DNA from: Klebsormidium nitens
Taxonomy: Eukaryota > Streptophyta > Klebsormidiophyceae > Klebsormidiales > Klebsormidiaceae
Length of the DNA: 64,000 nt
Assembly (NCBI GenBank): GCA_000708835.1
Contig: DF237025.1
Coordinates: 28,506 to 92,505, forward strand
Direction of reading: 5' to 3'
Under the pieces are notes generated by a model. The model ran no database searches. It saw only the letters and a program-made list of their open reading frames with translations, and was not told the origin of the DNA. A program made the position numbers and the translations under genes. Of this stretch, positions 1-13,300 are shown in pieces. The number at the start of each line of letters is the position of its first letter. Position 1 is the first letter of the stretch.

Positions 1-492
1 GGCATGCATGCCCCGGCGCACACTGTGTGAGTATATAATGGTGTAGAGCTGCCAACCATGCCACACCAGCTGCATGCACCTGTGCAGATTGCTAGCTTGC
101 AATTTATTCGATTTATATTCAATATGGATATATGTCGAAGTGCAAATCTGTCAAGAATGCAAGTAATTTTCTTGCATCCTAAGTTCTAGCTGTAAGATCC
201 GATCCGGTCGCATTCCAATGAATGTCAAACACGTGCTCACAAATCTTGCGAACTCTCCACCACAAGACCAATGCAGTGGGTGCCTTCAGATGCTAGCGCT
301 AAACAAGCTGCGCCGCCAATCAAGTCGTGCTTTGTCCACGATAAACACGAAAAAGCGATTCGATAGTGTCAACTTTGTACATACTCGCAGCAGGAAGGGT
401 CCTGCTGATGATAGCCCACCTGAATTGCAACCCACCTAAAAGCGGGTCTGCAACTCCCGATTTCTGGTATAGAAACGATCACAACCCCTCTC
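1..492. other. Intergenic/3' flank, no gene seen
   Basis: The stretch lies downstream of the alpha/beta hydrolase stop codon on the minus strand and probably holds its 3' UTR. The window opens with a perfect 12-bp palindrome, GGCATGCATGCC (1-12). The open frames at 218-605 have no family resemblance and no coherent splice signals. I see no gene here. Confidence 0.5.
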
Positions 493-3400
493 TTACTTCT
501 TCAACCCGTCAAGAAAACCCAGAACTTTCGTCGCCACTTCTTGCGGAAACTCCTCGTGCGGCAGCAACGCCCCTGGAACGTCACCGTATTCGGCGACGCC
601 CTTGACTCCCTTGAGGGCGTCCATTTCGGCCTTGGATCGCTTGGGGCTCTGGATCGACTTCAACACGAAGAGCGGCACCTTGCTGTCCAGGCTCGCAATG
701 TCGCTAAGCAACTCGTCCCGCGTCAGATACTGCACGAGAATTGAGACGGACTTAGCTACTGGTGAGCGCTTTTCAGGGGTCAAATTTTGCACGGGGTTAA
801 GCCAGGGTCGGACGGAACGAAAAATCATCGTGGTCAAAGCTGCACCGGATCACAAAGTGCTAAGCCAGATCATTTCAGACGAACCCCTTTGCAGTGGAAC
901 GCGAGAACTGAGTTCACATCCGACCAGATTGTCTGTAAGCCGATTGAGGCGATGGAAGCAGCAGAAGATGATGACATGTCAAACGTAAGCCAACCGGTGT
1001 TGATCGACGTGCAAGTGGGCATCCGACAACAACGGAGCAATCTGGGGTTAGGTTCTTTTGAGATCTTGATTTAACCATGAGATGATATGCTCAATGATAG
1101 AGAATCAAAGACGTTAGTCGACAAATCCTGCATGCCGATTGAAAGGGAAGGCTTAAGCTTCACTGACCGGGTCGAGATCGCCCGTGACAAACGCCGCTGG
1201 CGCAAAGCGCGCCCCCTCACGCTGCGTGAGCTCCGTCCGAATGTTAATGAGGTCGTCCGTAATATTGTCCTTGCTGGAGTAGACGTGCGTCCGGTACTGG
1301 TTGCGGATGTTCTTAGGGCTGGACAGTACGAACTTGTACAGGGCCCAGCCGAGACCGGGGGACCGCAACACCGTCCGCAAAATGTTGTACCTGTAGGAGG
1401 TGTCCAAAATGTCAACACCTTTCAAAAAGGCAGTTGTCTTGGGGCTGGGCAGCACGAAATCGGGCAAAGCCCAACCGAAACCGGGGGAGCGGAGGACCGT
1501 CCGCAGAATGTTGTACCTACACGAAGTGTCCGAAACGTCAGAACGGAAGTGCTGAGTACAGAGTCTCTTGGGAGTGGCGAAGAAGAATCTGTACAAGGCC
1601 CGGGTTCGGACAGAAGGGAGCGGAAGACCGTCCGCAGTTAGCCTGTTAGTGTTGTCCGCATTGTCCGCGGTGTCGAGAACTTTCAGCGTGCTAGTGTTTT
1701 GAAAGCTGGACAAGACCACATTTTAAGGCCGCGAAGAGGCCAGGGGAGCGCAGCATCGTCCGCAGAATGTTGTGACTATATGAAACGATTGGGAATAATC
1801 AATGTGTCGATGGGAGGCCATAAAATGCTTATGAAGGTCCTTCTTGCGGAAGAGGACAGAGCTTTACGCGCCCAGCCTGAACCATGAAAGCCGGACCGTG
1901 CAAAGACTGTTGTAGCTGAAAGAACTGTACGCAATTCACAAAATGAGCGACATCCAAGGCAGGTATAAAATTGTATAGGACTCGGAAAAGCGCAGGACAG
2001 CCGATGACTCCGTCCCTTATAAAGATAAGGTCAGGACCCTTGATTGTCACTCCCTTAGCAATGTCAATCATTCTGCAGAATGGCGGGGTTTCCCGGAATC
2101 AAAATCATAAGTCACACGAGCGACGGTGTGCCGAGCACCACACGGGGTGGGTATATCTAGACCGAGGCACGGAGTTGCTCCAGAACAGGAAATTCAACCT
2201 CTAGATTCCGAATGAATTAGTCACGCGCGTACCAGACTGAAGGTACTGATCAGCACAAGTTGACGAACTCGATACGGCACTAAAAATAACAGCAAAGCTA
2301 CCTTCAAAGTCCCGTTGCATAGGATCACGTGAGTCGGTTCAGAATTAGCGACCATTTTGCTAAGGGCCCATCAAAGATTGGCTTAATTTACCGTAGCGAC
2401 ATTCCATTCGCACTAAGTTCATTGATTTTAGGCCGTTGCGAAGAGATCAAAGTTAACCTTCAGCCTTGGTGCGGAATTGCGAAATCGAAATGAATTCAGA
2501 TTAAGCCTGTAAACATGCAAAAACAGGCTTAAAACAGCCAGAAATTGGATCTTGCGACCAAAAACAAAAGCACCCCATCAGTCGGTGCGAAATGGGAAAA
2601 CGTTCGAAATCAATAATTCGCACCAAGGTGGTGCGAACGGCAATGTCGCTACGGGCACTGCACCGAAACTGGGAAACTCGCTTCAGAATCTTTCAAGGTT
2701 TTGCGACAAACTTTTGAACAAGTCCCTCAACCAACGTGGCAGTAGGGCTTGAAAAAAGAGCGCATCGACCTGTCACCCCAACCGAACAAACAGGATCAAA
2801 AGTGGACCAGGCCCCTGGAGCTTTAATAGACTGATCACTCTTTTCAAAACCAATGAAGGTGACGGAGTCGCTTGAGGCCAATGCTCAAACGGGATCCATG
2901 ACCAAATCTTCCTCCTCGGGGCTCAGCTGTACAAGTGTATCTCGCAAAATACAATTTTATAATCAAAATGTGATCCTGGCTTAGGTTCTGACGCTCTCAT
3001 CAGAAACTTGGATGCTCACCTGTTCTGAACCTTGGGCTCCCGACCAAACACAATGGGCAGTGGTCCCGCCCATGTAGGCGCCACTGCGATTAGCGCCTTG
3101 GCAGAGAGCAGGCCCTGCTTGATGGCCTTGACAACTAGGGAGGGGGAGTGCCCTGCTCCAACGATGCTCACGGTCTGGCTCTTAGCGAGGGGGCCGTTGG
3201 AAGCGGATACGAAGTCACCGATGAACTTAACCTGGAGGCAAAAGGTCGGAACCATGATAATGTGTCACAGGGCAACTGTTCAGTCCTTGAATTAATTAAA
3301 AGTGATCCAGAGCATACAGTCGCTCCTATTGCTGGGCTGGGCCGAGTGCCACGAATGATGACCGGATGTTACAATGAATTCAGAACGTTAGGTGGACTGT

Positions 3401-4882
3401 TGGAACTTACCAGCTCCCTGGGACAAGTCCTGAACGTTCGGGGCTTTGTCAAACAACAGTTGGAAAGTGTGTGGGAGATTAAATCTTTGCTAAAACTCCA
3501 GCCGTCCTCGCACACAACCAGAGTCCAGCCGGTTGCAGCCCCTTAGCAAGGCGGAGTGCATAAAAACTTCTGCCCAACCTTTCCCCACTGAAAACAACTT
3601 CTTCTTCAACACCCAAATGAGGGTCAGACTTCTCCTGACCGACTTCGATAGATCACTCATTGTCAAGCCCAGAAGGCGGAGGCAAACAAGATACAAAAAC
3701 TCATGCTGCTCTCACCAACAAGTCTGATGAGTACTCCATCTGTGGCCGCCCGGACAGCCCAAATCCCGGCCAATCGAGCGCCACCGCTCGCCTGCCAGAG
3801 CCCGCCACCGCCTCCGCGACCTTCCGGAACTCATCAGTCGTGCTGACATCAGACAGGGCGGGCAGGAAAAGGACGGCTTCTTCTGAATCGCTCGGGCCCC
3901 ACTCCTCAATGTAAATGTTGAAGGGCTGGTTCTTGAAGGTCCAACTCCAACTTGAAACGCGCTTCTGCAGAAGCAGAGAAAATTCCGAACTCTTTAGAAA
4001 CTTGCGGGCGGTGGCTTCCAGTTTTAAAAAGCGTTGGATTTCTGTTTTTGAAATATCTCATGAAGCGGCTGTCAGTGCATGTACAAACACAAGCTTTTCG
4101 CGGACAAAAGCTGAAACTAGTTGAAAGCTTGATATTGGTTAGTTTCGACAGCGGGGTGTGAGCAAATATAGCAGAAACTTATGACCGCTGATGGGGCGAA
4201 GGTGAGCAAAAGTGGTCGTAGATACAGTTTCAATAAAATCGAACTTGGCTGCCTGCAAGAGAAAACAACAGGACCAAGAGAGAGGTCCTCAGATAACCCC
4301 TTCATGTTGATTACAACACAGATCTTGCATGCCCTGGTACAAAGATCTAACAGATGTAGCAGAATCTCATGGACAACACATAACAGTGACAAGGTGAGCG
4401 GGCGGACTTGAAAGCCAACCCAAATCAACCATGCAATATGAAGAACTCAGAGCCCAACTGTTTGAGAAATCAGGGAGTTTTTCTATCTCACAAACACAGA
4501 TCACCATTCCTCCAACACTCGATTGCAAGGTAAAGCTGACCTCCATAGCCCCTTGCTCTGACCCCGCTGCCGGGGCCGCCACACTCGTCGCCTGCGCCGC
4601 CGTCGCCACACTTCTCTTAACCCTTGTCTGGTTATGCAAACCCCCAGCCACATTTACCCCCCACTCACTCACAGGCGATCGATGGCCGTCAAACGCCGTG
4701 CTGAAAACTGAAGCTGAGGTGCTAGGCTCTTCAAATCGATGAGTGGGCATTTGGGCGGCTGCCCTTGGGTTTGCGGGAAAGGCGCATAGTGGGGGCCGGG
4801 CCGCTCGAAAAGAGCGGGAAGCAAGGATCGCTTGGCACTGCCCAGAGAGGGCAGCCGAGGAGCGCAGCGCCGCACTCTGCAT
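493..4882 (-). CDS. Plastid-type alpha/beta hydrolase, five exons
   Basis: Model: complement(join(493..729,1168..1390,3020..3231,3716..3964,4505..4882)), about 432 aa. Exon 1 starts at a real ATG (4882-4880) and encodes a Ser/Ala/Arg-rich N-terminus resembling a plastid transit peptide. Exon 2 carries a beta-strand-rich hydrolase start (WTFKNQPFNIYIEEWGP). Exon 3 holds the nucleophile elbow VGAGHS (Ser about residue 238), followed by APTWAGPLPIVFGR. Exon 4 carries PAAFVTGDLDP, a likely acid-residue region. Exon 5 ends with GALLPHEEFP, the likely catalytic His region. The order matches uncharacterised plastid alpha/beta hydrolases of plants; the substrate is unknown. Phases agree at every junction from exon 2 onward. 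The exon 1 donor (ATG|GTGATC) is the weakest call, and a further small exon there is possible. Intron 3 holds tandem copies of the exon 4 edge, annotated separately. Confidence 0.82.
1300..1800 (-). repeat. Four ~128-bp tandem units copying the exon 4 acceptor edge
   Basis: The octamer cgtccgca recurs on the + strand at 1372, 1498, 1629 and 1757, a spacing of 126, 131 and 128 bp. Each unit resembles the first ~75 coding bases of hydrolase exon 4 (RYNILRTVLRSPG...) plus the acceptor tract before it. The unit with phase and conserved residues is the gene-downstream one, whose acceptor lies just before 1390. A second unit keeps an AG acceptor before 1516 and an open frame. The two further units are more decayed. 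Confidence 0.85.
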
Positions 4883-5364
4883 TGTGTCTTAAGCTGGTGG
4901 TGGTGCGCAACACAAAGACGCTAATGGGGTCAACTGCTCCTTGAGATGCTAAAATCCTAGGTAAAAGCGAAACAGGAATGCAACTTGCAAGCCCTCCAAG
5001 AATGTCTGCGAGGTTGGAAACTGTGGCTGCTTCAACAGCTTCCTGAACTTGAAGAGCAAATTGCAATGTGCCCTGAGTGTGTCTGGCGTGGGAGGCTTCG
5101 AGCCGTCCGATATGCTCAAAAAATATCCACGGTCTACGATGCACTTTCTGAAGTTTCCTGCGCGCGGCCGGCTGGATTGAAACTCCGGTCGGAACCTCCG
5201 TTGAACCCTGCGCATGGCGCCGGCCGGTCGCGGCCGCTTTCAATCGCCGCCGCGTACGTCTCGGCGACCTGGTCAGAGTAGTGAATTGCGCCGCCTCGAT
5301 TCGTCTGGGGGGTAACCGAAGCAGCAAAGCAGGCCGCTGCTCTGTGACATCTAAAGCTCATCTG
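4883..5364. promoter_or_regulatory. Shared divergent upstream region
   Basis: 482 bp separate the start codons of the alpha/beta hydrolase (-) and the small membrane protein (+), so both promoters and 5' UTRs must fit here. A GC-rich block with NotI/EagI-like sequence (ggccggtcgcggccgc) lies near 5220-5240. I see no convincing TATA box. Confidence 0.4.
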
Positions 5365-6119
5365 ATGGATCCCAATTTCGCCTTCGGCGCCGCTTACGGC
5401 ATCTTTCTTGCAATAGCGGTGAGCCTTGTCGCCTTGTTGAACAAACATCCTTTCGAAGTTGCTCGTGAGTTCTGGAACTTTGAACTAAGTGCTTCTGGTA
5501 CACGAGTCTAGCTTTCAGCCTCTGTTTTAGGAAAAATGCCATTCTGACCGGAATGCAGGAATGCACGTGAAGGTCTGACTGCCAATAAATCATAGGCACC
5601 ACTATTCCTTCCATGGTTGCACCCCAACTCCAATCTTAGCGGTCAGTGTTCTCTTGTTCTAGAAATGTCAAGTTTGCAGCTTTGCATGATTCTTTGACTT
5701 GCCAGAGTTACTGCTAACGATCAACTAGTGAGTCCTGGCCATCATCCTTTGAAAGGTTTAACGCCCACAATGTCTTGGCACTTTGACTTACTGGCTTTCG
5801 CTTTATAGTGCAAGAAGTCTTACCAGCATTTCAACCGAGTCTAAGCTCAGGTGCAATAATCCTCGTCTATCAAAAGAATCTGATCACCGTGCGATGATTT
5901 TCTCCTGGACTGGTTCCTCCTTTCTACTTCCAGGTGATGTCCGTCGCGCGATTCTTGGACGAAAGGATCAGCGTGGAGCAAGCAGTGACGAAACGCCTGA
6001 AGACTACGCAGGAACAGATGGAGAGGCTCGAAAAGGCTATCATGGACACTAAGCTCAGTCTTGCTCGGGTCGAGGGAAAAGTGGACGGGAAGCTCTCTTT
6101 GCTGCCCGTACCCAGCTAA
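5365..6119 (+). CDS. Small single-pass membrane/coiled-coil protein
   Basis: Model: join(5365..5418,5934..6119), 79 aa. Exon 1 begins at ATG 5365 and encodes a short polar start followed by AAYGIFLAIA. The donor is GCG|GTGAGC and the acceptor is CTTCCAG|GTGATG, both phase 0. The joined protein has one hydrophobic segment (about residues 8-23), then a charged helical stretch with heptad-like spacing (KRLKTTQEQMERLEKAI), then a short tail ending LPVPS. A second donor at TGCTC|GTGAGT (about 5463) would put exon 2 in another phase and lose the helix, so I prefer the first. I do not recognise the family. It is divergent from the alpha/beta hydrolase. Such a protein could anchor or oligomerise at a membrane, but that is inference from shape only. 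Confidence 0.5.
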
Positions 6120-7368
6120 TGTTGCGAATAAGTGCAAGGGAAGCTTAGCAGTTTCAACAGATCCCCTTATTGGTTCATTCCCTGATTTGCATGCCGATCG
6201 ATGTAGTAAACAGTAACAGCCAGTGAAGAGTAACGGATACGGGTAGGGTTGGTTAGGGGGTTGGGGTGGGGTGCGGAGCGGGTGATCTTTCGGGTTAGGG
6301 TTTTTAGTATACCCCAATTGCTTACTGCTCACTAGATCGGAGAATAATACCTGATTTGCGACCGCATCAATGGCGATTGGGGGCATGCTGGTTAGCTGCA
6401 TGCATGTGCCACATCTTTTGTGGTAGCGTGGTGTTGAAAGAGGTCGCCGTCGAGAGGGCCAGTCAGAATGTAGGGGGGAAATGGCGAGCCGCTCTTTAAA
6501 TTGCAGTGGGACCTCACTCTGTGCATCTTCGTGGTGAACTTGAGATATGTTCAACAAAGTATACTGCCTGACGAAATGTGCACGTTCGACGACTTGATAA
6601 ACTTCCCTTCACATATGAGGGAAGTTCTCTCGATCGGATCCGCAGTGCATGAGCTGTTATCATGTCAACGTGTGAGACCCGACTTAGACGACTACCATCC
6701 TTTTCAGGGCAATGAAAAACGCATGCCACCAGTGTTGAAGTTGCCAGCAAGCAAACTCGGTCTCTCTTGCATCCGGAGACGCAATTCGCGCGTTAACTCA
6801 GGCATTAAGTGGAGATCGACTCCGGGATGAACTTTGCTTTACCTGCTGTACGTACAGGCCAGGCTTATATACCAGGCTCCTCTTACTCCGGTCCCGTCTC
6901 AGTCTTGGGCGATCAATCAATGACCACGGCCCACGTGGGAGGCCGCATATAAGCAGGCCAAACTCATACGAGATCGGATTCAACTCAAAATGCTAACACT
7001 AAGTATCTTACCTTCACATGCACGAGGCACGTAGCTTATCAGAAGCATAGGTCTACATATCTATTTAAACACCCCGCCTTCATGCTACCGAAACTCGTAC
7101 AATACGATCAGCTGGCACAGCATCTAAGGCATGTACGCAGCATATGGACCGCGCGGGCAATTGACCATTGGCATGACGCATCATATTTCATGCCATCATC
7201 CTATGCAAAATCGCCTCACGTCCATGAAACTGTGCCCTTCCCGGCCATAATAAGCCTGCAGATGAACTCAACTCGGGCTTCTGTCAACCACTTTGCAAGG
7301 TAGAAATGCATCGTTCATCGGTCAATGCAACATAAGCCGATTGAATTCGTGACAACAGATCTGCGCGC
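6120..7368. other. Intergenic, no gene seen
   Basis: This lies between the 3' end of the small membrane protein and the 3' end of SFR2 (convergent). It contains a G/T-rich stretch at about 6237-6308 with telomere-like wording (ggttagggtttttag). The open frames at 6501-7303 show no recognisable protein. Confidence 0.5.
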
Positions 7369-10300
7369 CTACAACTCGTTCCTACTTCCGGAAAAGCTCT
7401 TCACTTTTGCGATCAACTCAGATGCTTGCTCCTTCAGCTCTACAAACACGGTGTACGCCTTCCGCGACAACACGCTCAAAAAGTCGTGGAGGCCGTCCGG
7501 CTCATACTTGTCGAACCGCCACTCTCGGTCAACAAGACGCCGCGGAACCGGCTCGTGCAACGACTCTGCAACACAGCCAAGTACACAGGTTTCAACACCT
7601 CTTGGATAAATCTTGGTTCGCGAGTGATGTTACGTGACTGCTGTCACGTCCGGCAGAAGTGTCTCTCACGCGGGGAGGATGCTCGAGGCCGGAGAATGCT
7701 TGATCTAAGAGTCTCAGTATGGACGAGCGGACTTTTCTACGTTTGACGAGGCCGACCAGCCGTTCCACTTCCTGATCTGCAAACGACCATCTTACGAGAA
7801 GAAAATGCTGTCGATGTGAGCGAAAGCGTGTTGCGGCCAAGATGAGAACCCCAATCAAGAGATGCGAAACAGAACTGCGAAGAGGGCTGTGCTTAGGAGA
7901 CCCCCCCGAGCTGTTCAAGATGCCTGCTTTTGGGCAGAAGAGACCAAAGTAATACCATATAATTACGCAGCGCTATCCAATTCGGTGGACTCCAAATGAC
8001 CAATCCAGCTGAAGAGCTCTCAAGGACTCTGCCTCAACATACGGCGCTTGTGACTAGAAATTTTCACCCCGAGCTCATCCCCCGGGGAAATGCTTAGGAC
8101 CACTCACCCGCAAAGACGTTCCCGGTGGGCCCCACCGCCCGGCAGAATGGGTGCGTCTTGTTCCGCTCCACCGCCGCGCGCAGGTGCTCCCACGCGCGGC
8201 CGCGCTGCTCGTGGCTGATCCGGCCCGTCTGCGCGATCTGCACCGTCCGATGAAGAGGTCGTCAGTCGCTCGTAAAGACTGACGGTCACAAATGCCCGCG
8301 GTGTATGGAATTTTTACAAATTGCTGGGGCGTCAATCGAGGAAGGTAGCAGGTAAGCAGCTGAGTAACAAACCGTCCGGTTGCACGCTCTGTCGCATTGA
8401 AGGAGGACGATGCACTTCTTGAGAAGATGGAGATATGCAAGCAAACCTCAAGCACAAAAATTCAAAAATTAGTCTTCAAAACCACCTTCGCATATGCAGG
8501 CAATCAGCTGTCATATCTGGTCAACCGTAGATAAACCATGGATGTTGGTCAAGCGTCTGTGACTTCCCAAGAAAACAATCGCGTACCTTTCTGAAGAGGT
8601 CGTACGACGGCCGCGGCAGCCGCTTGAAGTCGTTGGCGCGGTCGACGCGGACCAACCCAAACTTCGGACAGTAGCCGTCGGACCACTCCCAGTTGTCCGA
8701 AAGCGTCCAGTGAAAGTAGCCGTCCACGGGGACGCCCTGAACGCGAGGAACTAGCATGAGTAGGAGGTCCGGGCAACGTTTTTCAAAGTTAAGTTTTGTG
8801 TTTTGGGCGAAGAATCGTCTCGTCTAGGAGGATGGGATTGCGAGAGGGTGATTTGGTGGTTTCCTTCAGAACGCTTTTGACAGAGCGGTGGGCGACCTGT
8901 TTTGCCATGTGCGCCAAAAACGGGGTAGGAATCTGCACAAAAACTTGTCTCCAAGACTTCAAGATTTCATTGCAAAGGACGGGACGCGAGCTCACAGAAG
9001 CATTTTGCTTCTAAGACTGCGTTACTAAAGTGAAGTCAGCTGAGAACCAGCAAAAAAGAACCAAAACAAAAAACAAAGCCGATTGCTCAAGCATGCCAGG
9101 TTGCTGGTCAGATGAGGAGTTAAGGAACTTCGCTCTTACCTCCGCTTTGGCCGCAAACACGGCCAGCAAATGCTCCACGAGATAAGCGGGCCGCAACACG
9201 TCCTTATCATCGGCTATGCCGTTCTCCGTTATCACAAAACGGACGTTCGTCTTCTCGGGCGTGTTATACCGCTGGTGGAAGGACCATAGCGTATGGTACA
9301 GGCCGTCCGGGTATATTGCCCGGCCGGAGTCGCTAAACTCGATGCCTGGGGCGATGAACGGCCCGGTCCCTGACACAATCTCCTGGAGAAGAAAGCAGTC
9401 ACGCACGTAAGGCATAGAATCTGGTTTTGTGAGTCGGCGTAAGTCTTTTGTTGCAAAAAAAAGAGCATGTAGGGCTGGAACTTGATTTTTGTTCTATGAT
9501 CTCAGTTTGGCAGCTGCCCCGAGGTGCTTCGTCAGTCCATCGCCGCCTCACGAGATAATTCCGGAGGGATTCTCAGGTCTATACATTCGACGAGCCTCTG
9601 ACGTACGATTGTGCCCGGACGCCTGCGAATGTTCTACAAAGTTCGTTGCACATTTTAAGCAGGCTCTTGATGAGAAAACGTCGCAACTCCTCCTTCGATA
9701 TCAAGGTCGGAGAATGGTCATCGACACTTGCAGAATCCTGATTCTCCGACTCTGTAAACAAATTCGGCTCGGGCGGTCAGGAAGAACGCCCGAAAACAAG
9801 ATTGTTTCGGTCGCTCAAGTTGGATCGTAATCAGACACCGCAACAAGTGCATCCGCTCGGACGCTCGGACGCCTGCGTAGAATTAAGCTCGGACGCCCAC
9901 GCGAACAAAGTTCGGACGTCGGAGCAAACCTAATACATCAATCGGTCCCCTAGGATGAACCAAAGTTGGACGCCCAAGAAGAGCTTTCGGACGCCTAAAT
10001 TGTTGTACTTGGGACGCCCGAGCAGAGTTTGAGTGCTCCCGTCGAACCAGAAATGGTCGCCCAAGCAAGATTTTGTTCGAAACGCTCCCGTCCAACTTCA
10101 AATCGGACGCCCACCTGTCCGTAGTAGTTGAGGCCGATGAAGTCAAGCTTGCCGCGCAGGCGGTCCGGTATGTACCAGCGGTTCACGTACTGCCCCAGCT
10201 TGGCGAGCGGCGCGTCGAACAGGCCCCACGGCCGCATCACCGCCGTGAAGTGGGCGATGCCAATCACTGGCTTTTTCCTGCATTGTTGAGCATATTTCTG

Positions 10301-13300
10301 AATTTTGTTTTGTGAAGAAAAGGGACTAGTTTAGGGGAAAGGTGGACCAAAGGGCCATGAAGATACCTGGCGTTTCCTGCTACACAACGAACTGTTGAAC
10401 CTTGTTCCAGGAAAATGGAAGCCGAAATCAAAAGATTCAGCGAATCAATCATACAAACGGGGGACGCCCTTTTTCGAACCGTGTGGGCATACTGCCTCCA
10501 GCGCGAAAAAGAAATCGTGACCGAACGTTGAAAGCAGCCGCTCGGCTCTCAACGGCAAGGGGACATGGTGTCTTAGAGTTCGTCTCTAAGCGACATTTGT
10601 GTAATCCTGCATGAGATCTCAACTCCCCATACCGCGCAGATCAAAGGAATTGCTGTTCCACGTTGTATGCCAAAGGGATCTCCATGTCCTTCGAGTTTAC
10701 GAAGGATAGCGCACTCAGATACAAGTTACGAGTCACAGAATCCGGTTGACTTCCTTGACTGCTCAATCAGCAGTCTGCAGCTGTACACTCCATGACCTCC
10801 GAGTTAGCTCGCCCTAACCCAGCGACTCTGGTTAAGTACCCACTCTACTACAAATCCCATGTTCTCCCAGAAACAACTAAAAACCCGCACAAGACCAGTT
10901 GGTTAGAAGACTCACTCGCTCGACATCCCGTGCATCGCATCGTACGCCTCACGATGCGCCTGGATCATGTGATCGACGGCCCCGAACAGCCGGCCAAACT
11001 TAGGAACGCCGCACAAGACAGTCTGCAGGAGAGACGGCCGGAAAGTGGGGCTGCGCCCCGGGGGCCAGTTGCCGGTGCAGTACGAGAGCGTCGCAAAGAT
11101 TTGGGCCTCGTTGAAGAGGACGTAGCGGTCTACGAGGTCGCCCAATTCGCGGTGAACCACCCTGCGCAGACGAAGGTACGGACCTATGCCTTTTGCCGTT
11201 CCTTTGGCTGCTCTCTCTTTCAACAGCAACTCTCTCTGGAAGGGAGTGGGACAAGTAAAATCTCTCACCCCAACGCTCAAATAGGACGGTATTCTTCTCG
11301 ATTGCGGAAATGCTTTGGATGATGCCAGGAACCGCTGAGGATCCACAATCAACAGCTCAAGATTCAGTAATTTCTACAAGCCCTCATGTTGAGATGAAAC
11401 GAAGTGTGCCAAGCGCTTGACCATCTGCTTGTGAGTTATGTCTCCTTCAAACCCAACAAACAGTCGGTATGAGTCAGCTCGACGATGCCTGAAGTGGTGG
11501 CCACCGAGGAATGTTTGGTTTTCTCAGACAATAGCATATGAACCTCGCAAAAATGGAACCCTTGTGTGAACGGCTCGAGTTTGTGGGGAGATTCAGATGC
11601 GGCCGGGCAAACCCGTTTCTAAACAGCACTTTCCTCCTCAGCTTACTAAGCGGCACATGAGTCAACTTCTCCCCCCATCCCCCCTCCCACCACCACCCCT
11701 CCATCATGTGTAGTGCACCAGCCAGCCCCGCAATGTGTAACTAGACACGAATTTGCAACTAGACAGGCGGCAGAAAGCTTACACGCTGAATTCCACGAAG
11801 TACTTGATTGTCCTCTTGTCCGTCCAGCCACCGTATGGGATTGCCCACTTTGGCATCGAGTGGTGGAACAAGGTTAGCATAACCCGCATGCCATGCGCCC
11901 TAACCCGCTCCAGGATGCCCCGGTAGTGCTCCAGGGCTTGCCGGTCAAGCTGCACATGAACGGCGCAAGATACAATCATTGACAAAAGAACACTTTCGTC
12001 AGAGCGATAGTTGTAACACGTTGTGCCATTATGGAAGCTTGTAACCCGTCGAAAACGGCAGACTGTCTCAATTGTTCTCGAAGCTGTATGGATGGGTTGT
12101 GATGGTTCCTCAAGGGTGTCAGCAACTCATTGAACTCCTCCACCTATAGCCCTTGATTTGCTGAACGCAATTACGATTCAACACCACCCGCTTTGCATAC
12201 ATCAACCGAACCGAGGCAAAAAGACCTAACCATCTAAGCATGGTATTCTCTCCGCTCAAACAACAAGTTCCTGCACCATAGAGATTGTGCACTTACCATA
12301 TTCACTGTTCCTTCGATGGGTTCTGTCGGAACCAGCCTCCCCCAGTCCACCCCCAGACGGTACTCCTTAACCCCCGCCTCTGCCGCTAACCTGATTTCTG
12401 TCTCAGCATCGCTCCAAAAGCGCACACGCTGCTCTGGGAAGGGCACGTTGTGCCAAGCGGGGACGTTGAGCGGGTTAGGCAGGTTGGTGTCGGGGTCAAC
12501 CCCGGGTTTGGTCGCTTTGGCAAAGTCGAGCCAGCTGTCGTCCAGCTGGTCCTCCACATGGGCGGGCGCAGTGGCGAGGCCGAAAGCGAAGCAGTCTGCA
12601 GGAAATGAATTGGATATTTTGGGTTAAGACGAGGCTAGTGAGGGACTGAGAAAGCGAAACGACGTTTTAGCAATCTCTTCAAGACGGTTTGAACCCTGAA
12701 GGGCTGGGAACTGTGCATTTGAAGCACTGCAGGGGTACAAACTGGGGCATGTTCTTTGACCAAGTGATGAAAATGAGGCAATGAAGGTTGTCCGATGCGG
12801 AAAGAGGGTGGTGGCAATGTGGGCAGTCTGTCGATTTAAGCCGTCGAGTGCTCCGCAGGTTTCGCTGAGCCATACGAGTGAGTATTTCGAAGGGGACTGC
12901 CAAACCAGGCTCAGGTTGGTGTGTGCAATGCAAAGCGGGAGCACGTGAATTGCCAGTGGAAGAACACCCAAAATAGCAAATGATTGACCGACTGTTGGTG
13001 ACATGGGGTCTGCTCAGAATATACGCATGGCATGGGCAGAGGCTTTCAGTAAAGAACACTTTGAATACTGTATCTTTCACTAAAAAGTGCGGTGAAGTGC
13101 CTGGGAATGATAGCAAATTTTGGGCTTTCCTTTTGAAACCTTACAGTGAACAGCGCTCCAACCAACAAGCCAAGGGAGGTTGGAGTGGAATGCTGTCTCA
13201 ACGGAGGCCAGACATCGCCAACGGCCTCATACTCCAAGCTGCCTGCATCCGAATTGTACATATATGTCTCAAATATCTTACAGCCAATCATGAGGCCTGG

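Noticed and set aside
6237-6308. Telomere-like ggttaggg sequence as an internal telomere
   Set aside because: Only one or two imperfect units are present, with no array.
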